A stretch of 64,000 nucleotides of DNA from the NCBI RefSeq assembly GCF_004791165.1, contig NZ_SRUZ01000001.1, positions 354,382-418,381 on the forward strand. Reading direction: 5' to 3'. The DNA comes from Mesorhizobium sp. M8A.F.Ca.ET.218.01.1.1. GTDB lineage: Bacteria > Pseudomonadota > Alphaproteobacteria > Rhizobiales > Rhizobiaceae. The notes below the pieces were generated by a model. It was not told the origin of the DNA and ran no database searches. It was given only the letters and a program-made list of their open reading frames with translations. Below, piece after piece: positions 43,219 to 51,940 of this stretch (position 1 is the stretch's first letter; every line of letters begins with the position of its first letter). Position numbers and translations under genes: made by a program.

Positions 43219-43949
43219 CCTGTCTTCCAAGTCCGGGCGGCAAGAAGCTCGGCCTCGTCGTCGACCTCGACACCTGTGTCGGCTGCCAGGCCTGCGTCAC
43301 CGCCTGCAAGGAGTGGAACACCGGCGGTCACATGGCGCCGCTGACCGACATCGACCCTTACGGCGGCCATGTCGACGGCGTCTGGTTCAACCGCGTGCAC
43401 AGCTACGAGCACATCACCGAGATGGGCGGGCGCACGGTGAACTTCCCGCGCTCCTGCCTGCATTGCGAGACGCCGGCCTGCGTCACCGTCTGTCCGACGG
43501 GCGCCTCCTACAAACGCGCCTCGGACGGCATCGTGCTGATCGACGAGGACAAGTGCATCGGTTGCAAATTGTGCAGCTGGGCGTGCCCTTACGGCGCGCG
43601 CGAGTTCGACACGGATGTCGGCGTGATGAAGAAATGCACGCTCTGCGTCGACCGCATCTACAACGACAATCTGGCCGAAGGAGACCGCGTGCCGGCCTGC
43701 GTCGCCGCCTGCCCGACCAGCGCCCGGCATTTCGGTGACCTCGGCGATCCCCAATCCGCCGTCTCGCAACTGGTGGCGGATCGCGGCGGGGTCGACCTGA
43801 TGCCCGAGCTTGGCTATCGCCCGACCAACAAATACCTGCCGCCGCGCGCCCATACGCAGCGCGCCGCATCGGTGCCGGCCAAGGCGCTGGAGCCGGTGCG
43901 GGCCGAGGGTGCTTTCCTTGGCTGGGTCGACCGCATGCTTTCGAGCTGA
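43215..43949 (+). CDS. soeB: Sulfite dehydrogenase iron-sulfur subunit
   Basis: 244-residue ferredoxin-like subunit that relays electrons from SoeA to the membrane anchor. Four cysteine clusters are visible: CVGCQACVTACKEWN near residue 17, CLHCETPACVTVCPTGAS near 80, CIGCKLCSWACPYGARE near 116, and CTLC near 143 together with CVAACPTSARHFGD near 167. This is the DmsB/NrfC pattern. The start overlaps the soeA stop by 4 bp. The C-terminal 40 residues are proline- and alanine-rich without cysteines. Confidence 0.9.
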   Translation: MTCLPSPGGKKLGLVVDLDTCVGCQACVTACKEWNTGGHMAPLTDIDPYGGHVDGVWFNRVHSYEHITEMGGRTVNFPRSCLHCETPACVTVCPTGASYKRASDGIVLIDEDKCIGCKLCSWACPYGAREFDTDVGVMKKCTLCVDRIYNDNLAEGDRVPACVAACPTSARHFGDLGDPQSAVSQLVADRGGVDLMPELGYRPTNKYLPPRAHTQRAASVPAKALEPVRAEGAFLGWVDRMLSS

Positions 43950-43955
43950 CCATCC

Positions 43956-44891
43956 ATGCATCCAGCTTTTTCGGTCGTTTTCTTCACCACCGCTACGGGT
44001 GCCGGCTATGGGTTGCTCGCAATGCTCGGCGTGCTCGGCCCGCTCGGCCTCATCGCGCCCGATTTCTGGCCGGGCTTCGTCGGCATTGGCCTGGCGCTCG
44101 GCCTGATCGCGGCCGGCCTGCTGTCATCGACCCGCCATCTCGGCAGACCTGAACGTGCCTGGCGGGCGTTCTCGCAATGGCGCAGTTCATGGCTGTCGCG
44201 CGAAGGCGTATTGTCGGTCATCACCTTCATCCCGGCGGGCCTCTTCGGCCTGGGCTGGGTCTTCCTTGGCCGCCTCGATGGCTGGGTGGCGGCCGCGGGC
44301 GTTCTGGCCACCTTCGGCGCCTTTGTCACGGTCTGCATGACCGGCATGATCTATGCATCGCTCAAGCCGATTGCCCAATGGCACAGCCCCTACACCTTGC
44401 CCGGCTATCTGATCTTCTCGGCGATGAGCGGCTGCGTGCTCGTGAATGCCCTGCTGCAAGGCTTTGCGGTCGGCTCGACTGTCCCGCTCGCCGCTTCCGT
44501 ACTGCTCACCTTGCTCGGCTGGGGCTGGAAGCTGGCGACCTGGCGCCACAATGACCAGCTTGAAATCGCGACCAACGCGAACACCGCGACCGGGCTCTCC
44601 GGCGGCACGGTGCGATCCCTGGAATGGCCGCATACCGAGGAAAACTACCTGCTCAAGGAAATGGGCTTCCGCATCGCGCGCAAGCACAGCGCGAAGCTGC
44701 GCCGGATCACGCAGGCGCTGGCGTTCGCTCTACCCATCCTGCTGCTCACCGCCACCTTCGCCCTGCCCTGGCCCTTTGCGGCGGTCTCTTCAGGGCTCGC
44801 TGCAATCGTCCAGTTCACCGGCATGCTGGTCGAACGCTGGCTGTTCTTCGCCGAGGCGAAGCACACCGTCACGCTTTATTATGGACGATAG
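43956..44891 (+). CDS. soeC: Sulfite dehydrogenase membrane anchor
   Basis: 311-residue integral membrane protein of the DmsC/NrfD class, with about eight hydrophobic segments starting at PAFSVVFFTTATGAGYGLLAML. The stretch LGRPERAWRAFSQWRSSWLSREG near residue 65 is diagnostic for DmsC-like anchors. It anchors SoeAB and hands electrons to the quinone pool. It starts 6 bp after soeB and closes the operon. Confidence 0.9.
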   Translation: MHPAFSVVFFTTATGAGYGLLAMLGVLGPLGLIAPDFWPGFVGIGLALGLIAAGLLSSTRHLGRPERAWRAFSQWRSSWLSREGVLSVITFIPAGLFGLGWVFLGRLDGWVAAAGVLATFGAFVTVCMTGMIYASLKPIAQWHSPYTLPGYLIFSAMSGCVLVNALLQGFAVGSTVPLAASVLLTLLGWGWKLATWRHNDQLEIATNANTATGLSGGTVRSLEWPHTEENYLLKEMGFRIARKHSAKLRRITQALAFALPILLLTATFALPWPFAAVSSGLAAIVQFTGMLVERWLFFAEAKHTVTLYYGR

Positions 44892-44949
44892 GACAGCTGA
44901 AAATGACTTCCGCCAGCTCTCTGAGCGACAGTAAAATTCGGCATTATTG

Positions 44950-44979
44950 TTGACAGCGGAGTCGATACTATCCTTTAAA
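44950..44979 (+). promoter_or_regulatory. Candidate promoter of the Sel1 gene
   Basis: TTGACA (44950-44955) and TTTAAA (44974-44979) are spaced by 18 nt in an AT-rich gap, 38 bp before the gene. A GAGTC lies between them. Confidence 0.4.
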
Positions 44980-45017
44980 TCCAGAATGCTCCAGTTCTCT
45001 ATTCGTAGTTCAAGGCG

Positions 45018-45791
45018 ATGAATCTCGCTGCCTTCCGCTCTCCGACCTATCTCGCACTCGGCTTGTTCGCCGCATGTATGTTTATCCTTGCACCCTGCAA
45101 TTTAATAGCAGGCGCGCTCGAAGCCGAAGCCGCCTTTAAAGCGAATAATTATTCAGAAGCGTACAAAGAATGGACGGCTCTCGCCCAAAAGGGTGATGCC
45201 ATTGCCCAATTTAACGTCGGATTTCTGTATTCCAGAGGACTGGGTGTTCCACTGGATTATTCCAAAGCTGCCGAATGGTGGGGCAAGGCGGCGGATCAAG
45301 ACATGGCAGTGGCCGAGTTGAACCTTGGACTTTTGTACTCCTGGGGCAAGGGCGTTCAGCAGGATGATTCCAAAGCGGCGGAGCTATGGCGCAAGGCGGC
45401 GATCCGAGGTTTGCCCGAAGCTCAGCAGTATCTTGGATACGCGTATTTTTCTGGGACGGGAGTGCCCAAAAGTGGTTCCGATGCGGTACTTTGGTTAACC
45501 AAAGCAGCTGAGCAAGGTAATGTTGACGCGCAAATTAATTTGGGCGTGGCTTACCTGACCGGCGAGATTGTAGATAAGAACCCCAAGCTAGCCTTCTATT
45601 GGTACGAAAAGGCTGCGCAACTGAATGACAGCAAGGCGCAATTCAACGTGGCATTGATGTATCTCAAAGGTGTTGGGGTTGAGCAGAATGATGACCTTGC
45701 CATCCAATGGTTAAAACGCTCGGCAGCGCAGGGATACCGCGGCGCGGAAGAAGCACTTGACCGCATTCATGCTGCGCTTAAGAAGACTTGA
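45018..45791 (+). CDS. Secreted Sel1-repeat protein
   Basis: 257-residue protein made almost wholly of Sel1/TPR-like repeats after an N-terminal signal (LGLFAACMFILAPCNLIAG). Six repeats of about 36 residues are visible, each with an AxxxLGxxYxxGxGV pattern (AQFNVGFLYSRGLGVPLDYS, AELNLGLLYSWGKGVQQDDS, AQINLGVAYLTGEIVDKNPK and others). Such repeats are protein-binding scaffolds. Base composition is clearly more AT-rich than its neighbours (27 of 60 bases G+C at 45121-45180), and codons such as AAT, TTT and AAA are common, so the gene was probably acquired. No defined function. It converges on pdeM. Confidence 0.88.
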   Translation: MNLAAFRSPTYLALGLFAACMFILAPCNLIAGALEAEAAFKANNYSEAYKEWTALAQKGDAIAQFNVGFLYSRGLGVPLDYSKAAEWWGKAADQDMAVAELNLGLLYSWGKGVQQDDSKAAELWRKAAIRGLPEAQQYLGYAYFSGTGVPKSGSDAVLWLTKAAEQGNVDAQINLGVAYLTGEIVDKNPKLAFYWYEKAAQLNDSKAQFNVALMYLKGVGVEQNDDLAIQWLKRSAAQGYRGAEEALDRIHAALKKT

Positions 45792-45817
45792 GCTTCACCA
45801 AGACCAGGCGGCGACCC

Positions 45818-46534
45818 TCAACCCGGCCGCAGCATCGAACCGGAGATGGCGAAGATGCGGTCAGTGCCAAGCATGTAAGCCATCAGCGACTCCAGCCGGA
45901 ACAAGCCGGCATAGGCGCGGTCGAGCACGTTGAGCGAGCCGGTATAGGCACCGAAAGCCGGCATGATCATGCGGCCGCCGTCGCCGGCAAAGCAGCGCCT
46001 GCGCACCGAACGGCCTTGCTGCACGATGCGCGCGCAGGGATGCAGGTGGCCTGAAATCTCGCCCTCGACCCGCACCTTCGACGGCTCGTGCCGGAACAGC
46101 AGGGAACCTATGGCCAGTTCCCGCACGGTCTCGCCGGGCAGGTCCGCCGGCGCCTCCGGGTCGTGATTGCCGGCGACCCAGAACCAGTCACGGCCTGCCA
46201 TCAGCGCCTCCAGCCGTTCGCGAAAGCTCGAATGCATGCGCTTGGCGCCGCCGCCATCGTGGAAACTGTCACCCAGGCTGATGATGATCGACGGCTGGTA
46301 GTCCGATATCACCGCCTGCAATCGCAGCAGGGTCGCGCCGGTATCGTAGGGCGGGATCAGTGTGCCGCGCCTGGCCAGCGACGAGCCCTTCTCCAGATGC
46401 AGGTCAGAAACTGTCAGCAGCTTGAGCTCGGGAAAATAGAGCACGCCGCGCGGATCGCAGACCGCGCGCGCGCCCGCGATGCCGACAAGGTCGGCCTCGG
46501 CGATCAGCGATGCGCGCGCCAGCGAAAAGGTCAT
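45818..46534 (-). CDS. pdeM: Ligase-associated DNA-damage-response phosphoesterase PdeM
   Basis: 238-residue calcineurin-type metallophosphoesterase. All metal-binding motifs are seen: SDLHLEKG near residue 43, GDSFHDGG near 87, GNHDPE near 121 and GHLHPCAR near 162. PdeM proteins accompany a DEXH helicase and an ATP-dependent ligase in a predicted DNA-repair set. Its start overlaps the helicase stop by 4 bp, so the two are translated together. No ligase or exonuclease partner is next to it. Confidence 0.92.
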   Translation of the reverse strand: MTFSLARASLIAEADLVGIAGARAVCDPRGVLYFPELKLLTVSDLHLEKGSSLARRGTLIPPYDTGATLLRLQAVISDYQPSIIISLGDSFHDGGGAKRMHSSFRERLEALMAGRDWFWVAGNHDPEAPADLPGETVRELAIGSLLFRHEPSKVRVEGEISGHLHPCARIVQQGRSVRRRCFAGDGGRMIMPAFGAYTGSLNVLDRAYAGLFRLESLMAYMLGTDRIFAISGSMLRPG

Positions 46535-49065
46535 TCGTCAACCATCCCGGGCCCCATGGCCTCCTCGACCAGCGTCGCCGCATCCATCAGCAGCGTTTCA
46601 TCGGCCTCGCCATTGACCGGCATCTTGCCGATCTCGAGCATGATCGGCACGGCAAGCGGCGATATCTGTTCGAGCGCCTTATGCATGATTCGACCCTGGA
46701 TGCGCGAGAGCATGTCCGCAAGTCTGCTGACATCGAGCAGGCCGGTCGCCGCATCGGCACGCGTCGCCTGAAGCAGGATGTGGTCCGGCTCATGGCTGCG
46801 CAGCACATCGTAGATCAGGTCGGTCGACACCGTGACCTGGCGGCCGCTCTTCTCCTGGCCGGGGTGGCGTTTTTCGATCAGGCCCGAGATCAGCGCGCAG
46901 TTGCGGAAGGTGCGCTTGAGAAGCCAGCTGTCGGCCAGCCAGGCTTCGAGATCGTCGCCCAGCATGTCCTGGTCGAACAGCGCGCCGAGTGAAGGTTTCC
47001 TGGCTTTGAACATCGCACCCATGTCGCCCAGCGACCATATGGCCAAGGCATAGTCGGTGGCGACGAAGCCAAGCGGCCTGGCGCCCGCCCTGTCGAGGCG
47101 ACGGGTGAGCAGCATGCCAAGCGTCTGGTGCGCCAGCCTGCCCTCGAAGGGATAGGCGACCAGATAATGGCGGTTGCCGCGCGGAAAAGTCTCGATCAGC
47201 AAATCGTCGCGCTTGGGGAGCATCGATTTGTCCGACTGAAACCGCAGCCAGTCGGCCACCTGCTCCGGCAGCTTCTTCCAACGCTGCGGATCGTCGAGCA
47301 TGATGCGGACCTGTTCGGCAAGGTACGTCGACAGCGGAAACTTGCCGCCGCCATAATAGGGCACCTTAGCGTCGCTGCCGGGCGCATTCGAGACGAAGCA
47401 TTCATTCTCGCGGATACCTTCGAAGCGCAGCACCTTGCCGGCAAACATGAAGGTGTCGCCATGCGTCAAGGTTTCGAGGAACGCCTCCTCGATCTTGCCG
47501 AGCACGCGGCCGCCGTGCGACGCCGCGCCTTTGCTGCCGGCCTTGACGTAGCGCACATTGAGCGCCGGCACCTCGATGATGGTGCCGACATTCAGCCTGT
47601 ATTGCTGGGCGACGCGCGGATTGGATACGCGCCACATCCCATCCTTGTTCAGGCGGATGCGGGCGTAGCGCTCGTAATTCTTCAACGCGTAGCCGCCGGT
47701 GGCGACGAAATCGATGACACGGTCGAAGGTCGGACGATCGAGGCCGGCATAGGGTGCCGCCGTTCGCACCTCTTCATAGAGGTCATCGGCCCGGAACGGT
47801 GCGCCGCAGGCGCAGCCCAGCACATGCTGCGCCAGCACGTCGAGCCCGCCATTGACCAGCGGCGGCGTATCCTGCGCACCGAGATAATTGGCGTCGAGCG
47901 CGGCCCGGCATTCCAGCACCTCGAAACGGTTGGCGGGAATCAGGATCGCCTTCGACGGCTCGTCCATGCGGTGGTTGGCGCGGCCGATGCGCTGCGCCAG
48001 CCGGCTGGCCCCCTTTGGCGCGCCGACATGCACGACCAGGTCGACATCGCCCCAGTCGATGCCGAGATCGAGCGTCGAGGTGGCGACGATGGCGCGCAAT
48101 GCGTTGTCGCCCATTGCCTTTTCGACACGCCGGCGCTGGGCGACGTCGAGCGAGCCATGATGCAGGGCGATCGGCAAGGTGTCCTCGTTGACCCGCCACA
48201 ACTCCTGGAACAGCAGCTCCGCCTGGCTGCGCGTGTTGACGAACAGCAAGGTCGTCTTGTGGCGCTTGATCTCGCGGTAGATTTCCGGCGTGGCGTAGCG
48301 CGCCGAGTGCCCCGCCCACGGCACGCGCTCCTCGGAATCGAGGATCGAGATTTCGGGCTTCGCCCCACCCGTCACGGTGATCAATTCCGCCATGTCACCG
48401 GGTGGGTTCTGGCTGACCAGCCAGCGCCGCAATTCGTCCGGCTCGGCCACCGTCGCCGACAGCCCGATCGTCTGCAGGCCAGGGACGAAGCTGCGCAGCC
48501 GCGCCAGCCCAAGCGCCAGCAGATGGCCGCGCTTCGACGTCACCAGCGAATGCAATTCGTCGAGCACGACATAGCGCAAATCCTCGAAGAAGCGCCTCGC
48601 ATCGCCTGCCGCGATCAGCAAGGCCAGTTGCTCTGGTGTGGTGAGCAGGATGTCGGGCGGCGCAAGCTTCTGGCGCTGGCGCTTGTGGGCGGGGGTGTCG
48701 CCGGTGCGCGTTTCGATGGTGACCGGCAGGCCGATCTCCTCGACCGGCTTGCCGAGATTGCGCTCGATGTCGACGGCCAGTGCCTTCAGCGGCGAGATGT
48801 ACAGCGTGTGGATGCCGCGCCGCGCCTGGCCTGGTTTTCGCCTCGGCCTGACGGCCAGTTCGGTCAGCGACGGCAGGAAGCCGGCCAGCGTCTTGCCGGC
48901 GCCGGTCGGCGCGATCAACAGCACCGATTGCCCGGCCTGGGCTTTCGCCAGCAGTTCGATCTGATGCGCGCGCGGCGACCAGCCCTTCTCGCCGAACCAT
49001 TTTACGAATGGCTCGGGCAAGACGACGGCGGCATTCTGGTCGGCGAGGCGCGGCAGCTCGGTCAC
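46531..49065 (-). CDS. Ligase-associated DNA-damage-response DEXH-box helicase (Lhr-like)
   Basis: 844-residue superfamily 2 helicase. The P-loop is LIAPTGAGKTLAGF near residue 52, the DEXH box is VVLDELHSLVTSKRGH near 167, motif III-like text is GLSATVAEPDEL near 200, and motif VI is LAQRIGRANHRMDEPS near 360. A long C-terminal Lhr-type domain follows. These proteins unwind DNA in a predicted repair pathway with PdeM and a ligase. It is translationally coupled to pdeM. Start MTELPRLADQN; the upstream 69 bp to the peptidase gene hold no clear promoter. Confidence 0.92.
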   Translation of the reverse strand: MTELPRLADQNAAVVLPEPFVKWFGEKGWSPRAHQIELLAKAQAGQSVLLIAPTGAGKTLAGFLPSLTELAVRPRRKPGQARRGIHTLYISPLKALAVDIERNLGKPVEEIGLPVTIETRTGDTPAHKRQRQKLAPPDILLTTPEQLALLIAAGDARRFFEDLRYVVLDELHSLVTSKRGHLLALGLARLRSFVPGLQTIGLSATVAEPDELRRWLVSQNPPGDMAELITVTGGAKPEISILDSEERVPWAGHSARYATPEIYREIKRHKTTLLFVNTRSQAELLFQELWRVNEDTLPIALHHGSLDVAQRRRVEKAMGDNALRAIVATSTLDLGIDWGDVDLVVHVGAPKGASRLAQRIGRANHRMDEPSKAILIPANRFEVLECRAALDANYLGAQDTPPLVNGGLDVLAQHVLGCACGAPFRADDLYEEVRTAAPYAGLDRPTFDRVIDFVATGGYALKNYERYARIRLNKDGMWRVSNPRVAQQYRLNVGTIIEVPALNVRYVKAGSKGAASHGGRVLGKIEEAFLETLTHGDTFMFAGKVLRFEGIRENECFVSNAPGSDAKVPYYGGGKFPLSTYLAEQVRIMLDDPQRWKKLPEQVADWLRFQSDKSMLPKRDDLLIETFPRGNRHYLVAYPFEGRLAHQTLGMLLTRRLDRAGARPLGFVATDYALAIWSLGDMGAMFKARKPSLGALFDQDMLGDDLEAWLADSWLLKRTFRNCALISGLIEKRHPGQEKSGRQVTVSTDLIYDVLRSHEPDHILLQATRADAATGLLDVSRLADMLSRIQGRIMHKALEQISPLAVPIMLEIGKMPVNGEADETLLMDAATLVEEAMGPGMVDE

Positions 49066-49134
49066 CCGCCAGAGGTAGCGCGGCGGCGCGCAATCGCCAA
49101 GCAGAATCGGAACAAAAGGGGATCGAAAAAAGCC

Positions 49135-49995
49135 TTACGGCCGCCGAAACCCCGTCGGTCCGCCATAGAGATAGCCGATGCGGGCGACCGCTTCCTTCAG
49201 CCCTTCGCGCGATACCAGCATGGTGTGGCCGTTGGCGTGGATCATGGTTTGGGCGTCGGTCATGATGGCGACGTGACCTTTCCAGAACACCAGGTCACCA
49301 CGTCGCAACCCCGAAAAATCGGCGCCCGGCTCGAGCGGCTCGCCGACCGAAGCGGCCTGCATGTCGGAATCGCGCAGCACCTCCCTGCCAGCCATGCGCA
49401 TGGCCAGTTGCACCAGGCCGGAGCAATCGATGCCGAAGCCGGAAACACCGCCCCACAGATAGGGCGTGCCGAGAAACGTCTCGGCCACGGACACATAGTC
49501 GCCGGCCACTTCGCCGATCGGCCGCAGATGGCCAGCGATCATGGCTTCACCCGACGGCAGCAGGGCATAGTGCGTGCCGCGTGTTTCGGCGGCACCCGTC
49601 ACCGTTACGGTCGATCCCATCGACAGTTGCCCGGCGATCGGAAAGCGCAGATCCGGACCGGGATAAAGGAACGTACGCGGCACCGAGACGATATGGGTGG
49701 ACGCATGGTCCCGCCCGCCCAGCATGCTGTCGGCGACATAGCCGACATAGCCGTCTCGCTCGGCCTGGATCCACGCCCAGCCTTCTCTGTCCTCGAAAAC
49801 CAGGATATCGTCGCCGAACAGAGCTTGCGTGTTGACGCCTGAATCCAGCTTCGGCGCCTTGCGGATATCGGCCACCGGCACCGAAATCCGCGCTGGCCGG
49901 CCCGCTACGAAACGGTCGGCAGCGACTTCTCCTTTCAACCTGGCATCGGCGAGATCGGAGCGGAAAGCATGAAGGCGTGCGTCGTGAGCGGTCAA
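49135..49995 (-). CDS. NlpC/P60-family (C40) peptidase with SH3 domains
   Basis: 286-residue cell-wall peptidase. One or two SH3b domains occupy residues 35-150 (VPVADIRKAP, GWAWIQAERDGYVGYV). The C-terminal NlpC/P60 domain has the catalytic Cys in FGIDCSGLVQLAMRM near residue 190 and His in WKGHVAIMTD near 245, with a third polar residue in MIHANGHTM. It should cleave peptidoglycan stem peptides. No signal peptide is visible. The start is a TTG (reading LTAHDARLHAF), chosen because homologues begin with MTAHD and because the longer frame overlaps marR. It lies 31 bp after marR. Confidence 0.82.
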   Translation of the reverse strand: MTAHDARLHAFRSDLADARLKGEVAADRFVAGRPARISVPVADIRKAPKLDSGVNTQALFGDDILVFEDREGWAWIQAERDGYVGYVADSMLGGRDHASTHIVSVPRTFLYPGPDLRFPIAGQLSMGSTVTVTGAAETRGTHYALLPSGEAMIAGHLRPIGEVAGDYVSVAETFLGTPYLWGGVSGFGIDCSGLVQLAMRMAGREVLRDSDMQAASVGEPLEPGADFSGLRRGDLVFWKGHVAIMTDAQTMIHANGHTMLVSREGLKEAVARIGYLYGGPTGFRRP

Positions 49996-50026
49996 AATCG
50001 GCAACCCTGTTGAATGGGCAATACAG

Positions 50027-50377
50027 TCAGATCGGCAGTTCGTGGGCCTTGGCAATGATACCATCGCCGAAGCGCTCGACAAAGAGCGCGCCTTCAACGG
50101 TGCGCTTGATCAGGACATTGCGCTTGTCGAGCTCGTCGCGATGGCGCGACACCAGTTTCAGCGCGCCCATCGTATCGAGCGCGCGTGTGATGACCGGCTT
50201 GGTGACGTTGAGGCGGGCGGCAAGACCGCGCACCGTATGCGGCGGCGGATCGAGATAGATGGTGAACAGGATCGCCGTCTGACGCATGGTGAGATCGGGC
50301 GCATCCTCGCGCACCTGTGACAGCATCACTTGCTGCCACAGTCGCAAGGCCTGGCTCGGGCGCATCGCAATCGACAT
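50027..50377 (-). CDS. MarR-family transcriptional regulator
   Basis: 116-residue winged-helix protein of the MarR type. The DNA-binding part is TVRGLAARLNVTKPVITRAL, followed by the wing LVSRHRDELDKRNVLIKRT. It is a little shorter than typical MarR proteins. It sits between the aminopeptidase and the NlpC/P60 genes in the same direction, so it may be part of their operon. Effector unknown. Confidence 0.85.
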   Translation of the reverse strand: MSIAMRPSQALRLWQQVMLSQVREDAPDLTMRQTAILFTIYLDPPPHTVRGLAARLNVTKPVITRALDTMGALKLVSRHRDELDKRNVLIKRTVEGALFVERFGDGIIAKAHELPI

Positions 50378-50449
50378 CGCGCCATCATGACGGCAAATTG
50401 TTTCGGTTCCGTTTCAGTTTCAGCAATTTGCCGGCTCTGGTTGCGGCCA

Positions 50450-51814
50450 TCAGCCATAACGCGTCGAGATGATCCGCTCCAGCGCCCGGATGCCTTGCGC
50501 CTCGCCACCGGCGGGGCCATAGGGGCGATCGGCGGGGTTCCAGGCAAAGATATCGAAATGCGCCCAGCTCGCGGTCTTCTCGACGAAGCGCTTGAGGAAC
50601 AGCGCCGCGGTGATGGAACCGGCGAAACCGTCCGTGGTGACGTTGTTGATGTCGGCGATCTTCGACGACAGTTTCGCATCGTAGGGCCGCCATAGCGGCA
50701 TGCGCCACAGCGGATCCTCGACCGCCAGCGATGCCGCCGCCAGCTCCGAGGCAAGCGCCTCGTCATCGGTGTAGAAGGGCGGCAGGTCGGGGCCGAGCGC
50801 GACGCGGGCGGCTCCGGTCAGGGTCGCCATGTCGACCAGGAGCCGCGGTTCCTCCTCGTCGGCCAGCGCCAGCGCATCGCCCAGCACCAGCCTCCCCTCG
50901 GCGTCCGTGTTGCCGATCTCGACTGATATACCCTTGCGGCTCGCCAGCACGTCACCGGGCCGGAAAGCGTTGCCGGCAATCGAATTCTCGACCGCGGGGA
51001 TCAGCACCCGCAGCCGTACGTTGAGCCCGGCGGCCATGATCATCGAAGCCAAGCCAAGCACATTGGCGGCGCCGCCCATGTCCTTCTTCATCAACAGCAT
51101 GCCCGAGGACGGCTTGATGTCGAGGCCGCCAGTGTCGAAGCAGACACCCTTGCCGACCAGGGTGACCTTCGGCGCGCCTTGCTGCCCCCATGTCATGTCG
51201 ATCAAGCGCGGCGCGCCGGACGAGGCACGACCGACGGCGTGGATCATCGGGAAATTCTGTGTGAGCAGGTCTTCACCCTTGATGACGGAGACTTCGGCCT
51301 TGTGGGTCCCAGCCAAGGCCCGCACTGCCCTCTCCAGATCGTCCGGCCCCATATCGTTGGTCGGTGTGTTGACCAGATCGCGCGTCAGGAAAACGCCATC
51401 GGCGATGCGGCGAACGCGCTGCACATCGACGCCGGCCGGCAGCTCGAAGCGCAGCTGCTTGCCCGGCTTCTTGCCGTAGCGGGTAAAGACATAGCCGCCG
51501 AGCGCCAACGCGATTGCCGCCAGTTCCGGCTCGGCCGGCGCCGAGGCGAAGTGCCAGTCGCCTTCCGGCAGGGTTTTCGCCAGCGCGCCCAGGGCGAGCG
51601 CGCCCTCGCCGTCGCCAATACCGAACATGGCGCCGCCGAGCGCTCCGTTCTCGCCGGGCACGGCCAGCGTCCTGCCGGCCTCGCCGGAAAAGCCGTTTGC
51701 CCTGGCCCAAGCGACAATAGACGGCGACAGACCGGCCGCCTCCAGGCCGTCCCTGCCGACCAGATGGACCGGCAGTGGGTTCTTCAGCTTGTTCTCGACC
51801 AGTTCCACAGCCAT
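50450..51814 (-). CDS. Leucyl aminopeptidase family protein (M17)
   Basis: 454-residue cytosolic M17 aminopeptidase with two-metal chemistry. The signature NTDAEGRLVLGDALAL near residue 310 is complete, and LVGKGVCFDTGGLDIKPS near 230 and KKDMGGAANVLGLA near 250 supply metal ligands. The start MAVELVENKLKN has AGGAG 8 nt upstream; the frame is open 109 codons beyond it but without a ribosome site. It is divergent from tadD across 126 bp, with a palindrome in the gap. Confidence 0.93.
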   Translation of the reverse strand: MAVELVENKLKNPLPVHLVGRDGLEAAGLSPSIVAWARANGFSGEAGRTLAVPGENGALGGAMFGIGDGEGALALGALAKTLPEGDWHFASAPAEPELAAIALALGGYVFTRYGKKPGKQLRFELPAGVDVQRVRRIADGVFLTRDLVNTPTNDMGPDDLERAVRALAGTHKAEVSVIKGEDLLTQNFPMIHAVGRASSGAPRLIDMTWGQQGAPKVTLVGKGVCFDTGGLDIKPSSGMLLMKKDMGGAANVLGLASMIMAAGLNVRLRVLIPAVENSIAGNAFRPGDVLASRKGISVEIGNTDAEGRLVLGDALALADEEEPRLLVDMATLTGAARVALGPDLPPFYTDDEALASELAAASLAVEDPLWRMPLWRPYDAKLSSKIADINNVTTDGFAGSITAALFLKRFVEKTASWAHFDIFAWNPADRPYGPAGGEAQGIRALERIISTRYG

Positions 51815-51855
51815 CAGATGTTTCTCCTGCCGAGCTCGCCCCGAGTCGGCGCTTC

Positions 51856-51876
51856 TTAACCCTCCGTTAGGGTTAA
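51856..51876. promoter_or_regulatory. Palindrome with CtrA-like spacing upstream of tadD
   Basis: TTAACCCT (51856-51863) and AGGGTTAA (51869-51876) are perfect inverted repeats around CCGTT. The same text contains TTAA-N7-TTAG, one base off the CtrA box TTAA-N7-TTAA. It lies 64 bp before tadD and 41 bp before the divergent aminopeptidase gene. Confidence 0.5.
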
Positions 51877-51940
51877 CAGAATATTTCTGCTGGAGGGAAG
51901 ATGGCCACGCAATGGCCACGCGCATGAATGGAGGCCCAGG

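Noticed and set aside
47128..49842. Very long forward open frame (about 900 codons) opposite the DEXH helicase and peptidase genes
   Set aside because: It has no family motifs, is rich in His, Arg and Gln, and covers two clear genes on the other strand. It is a shadow produced by GC-rich codon bias.
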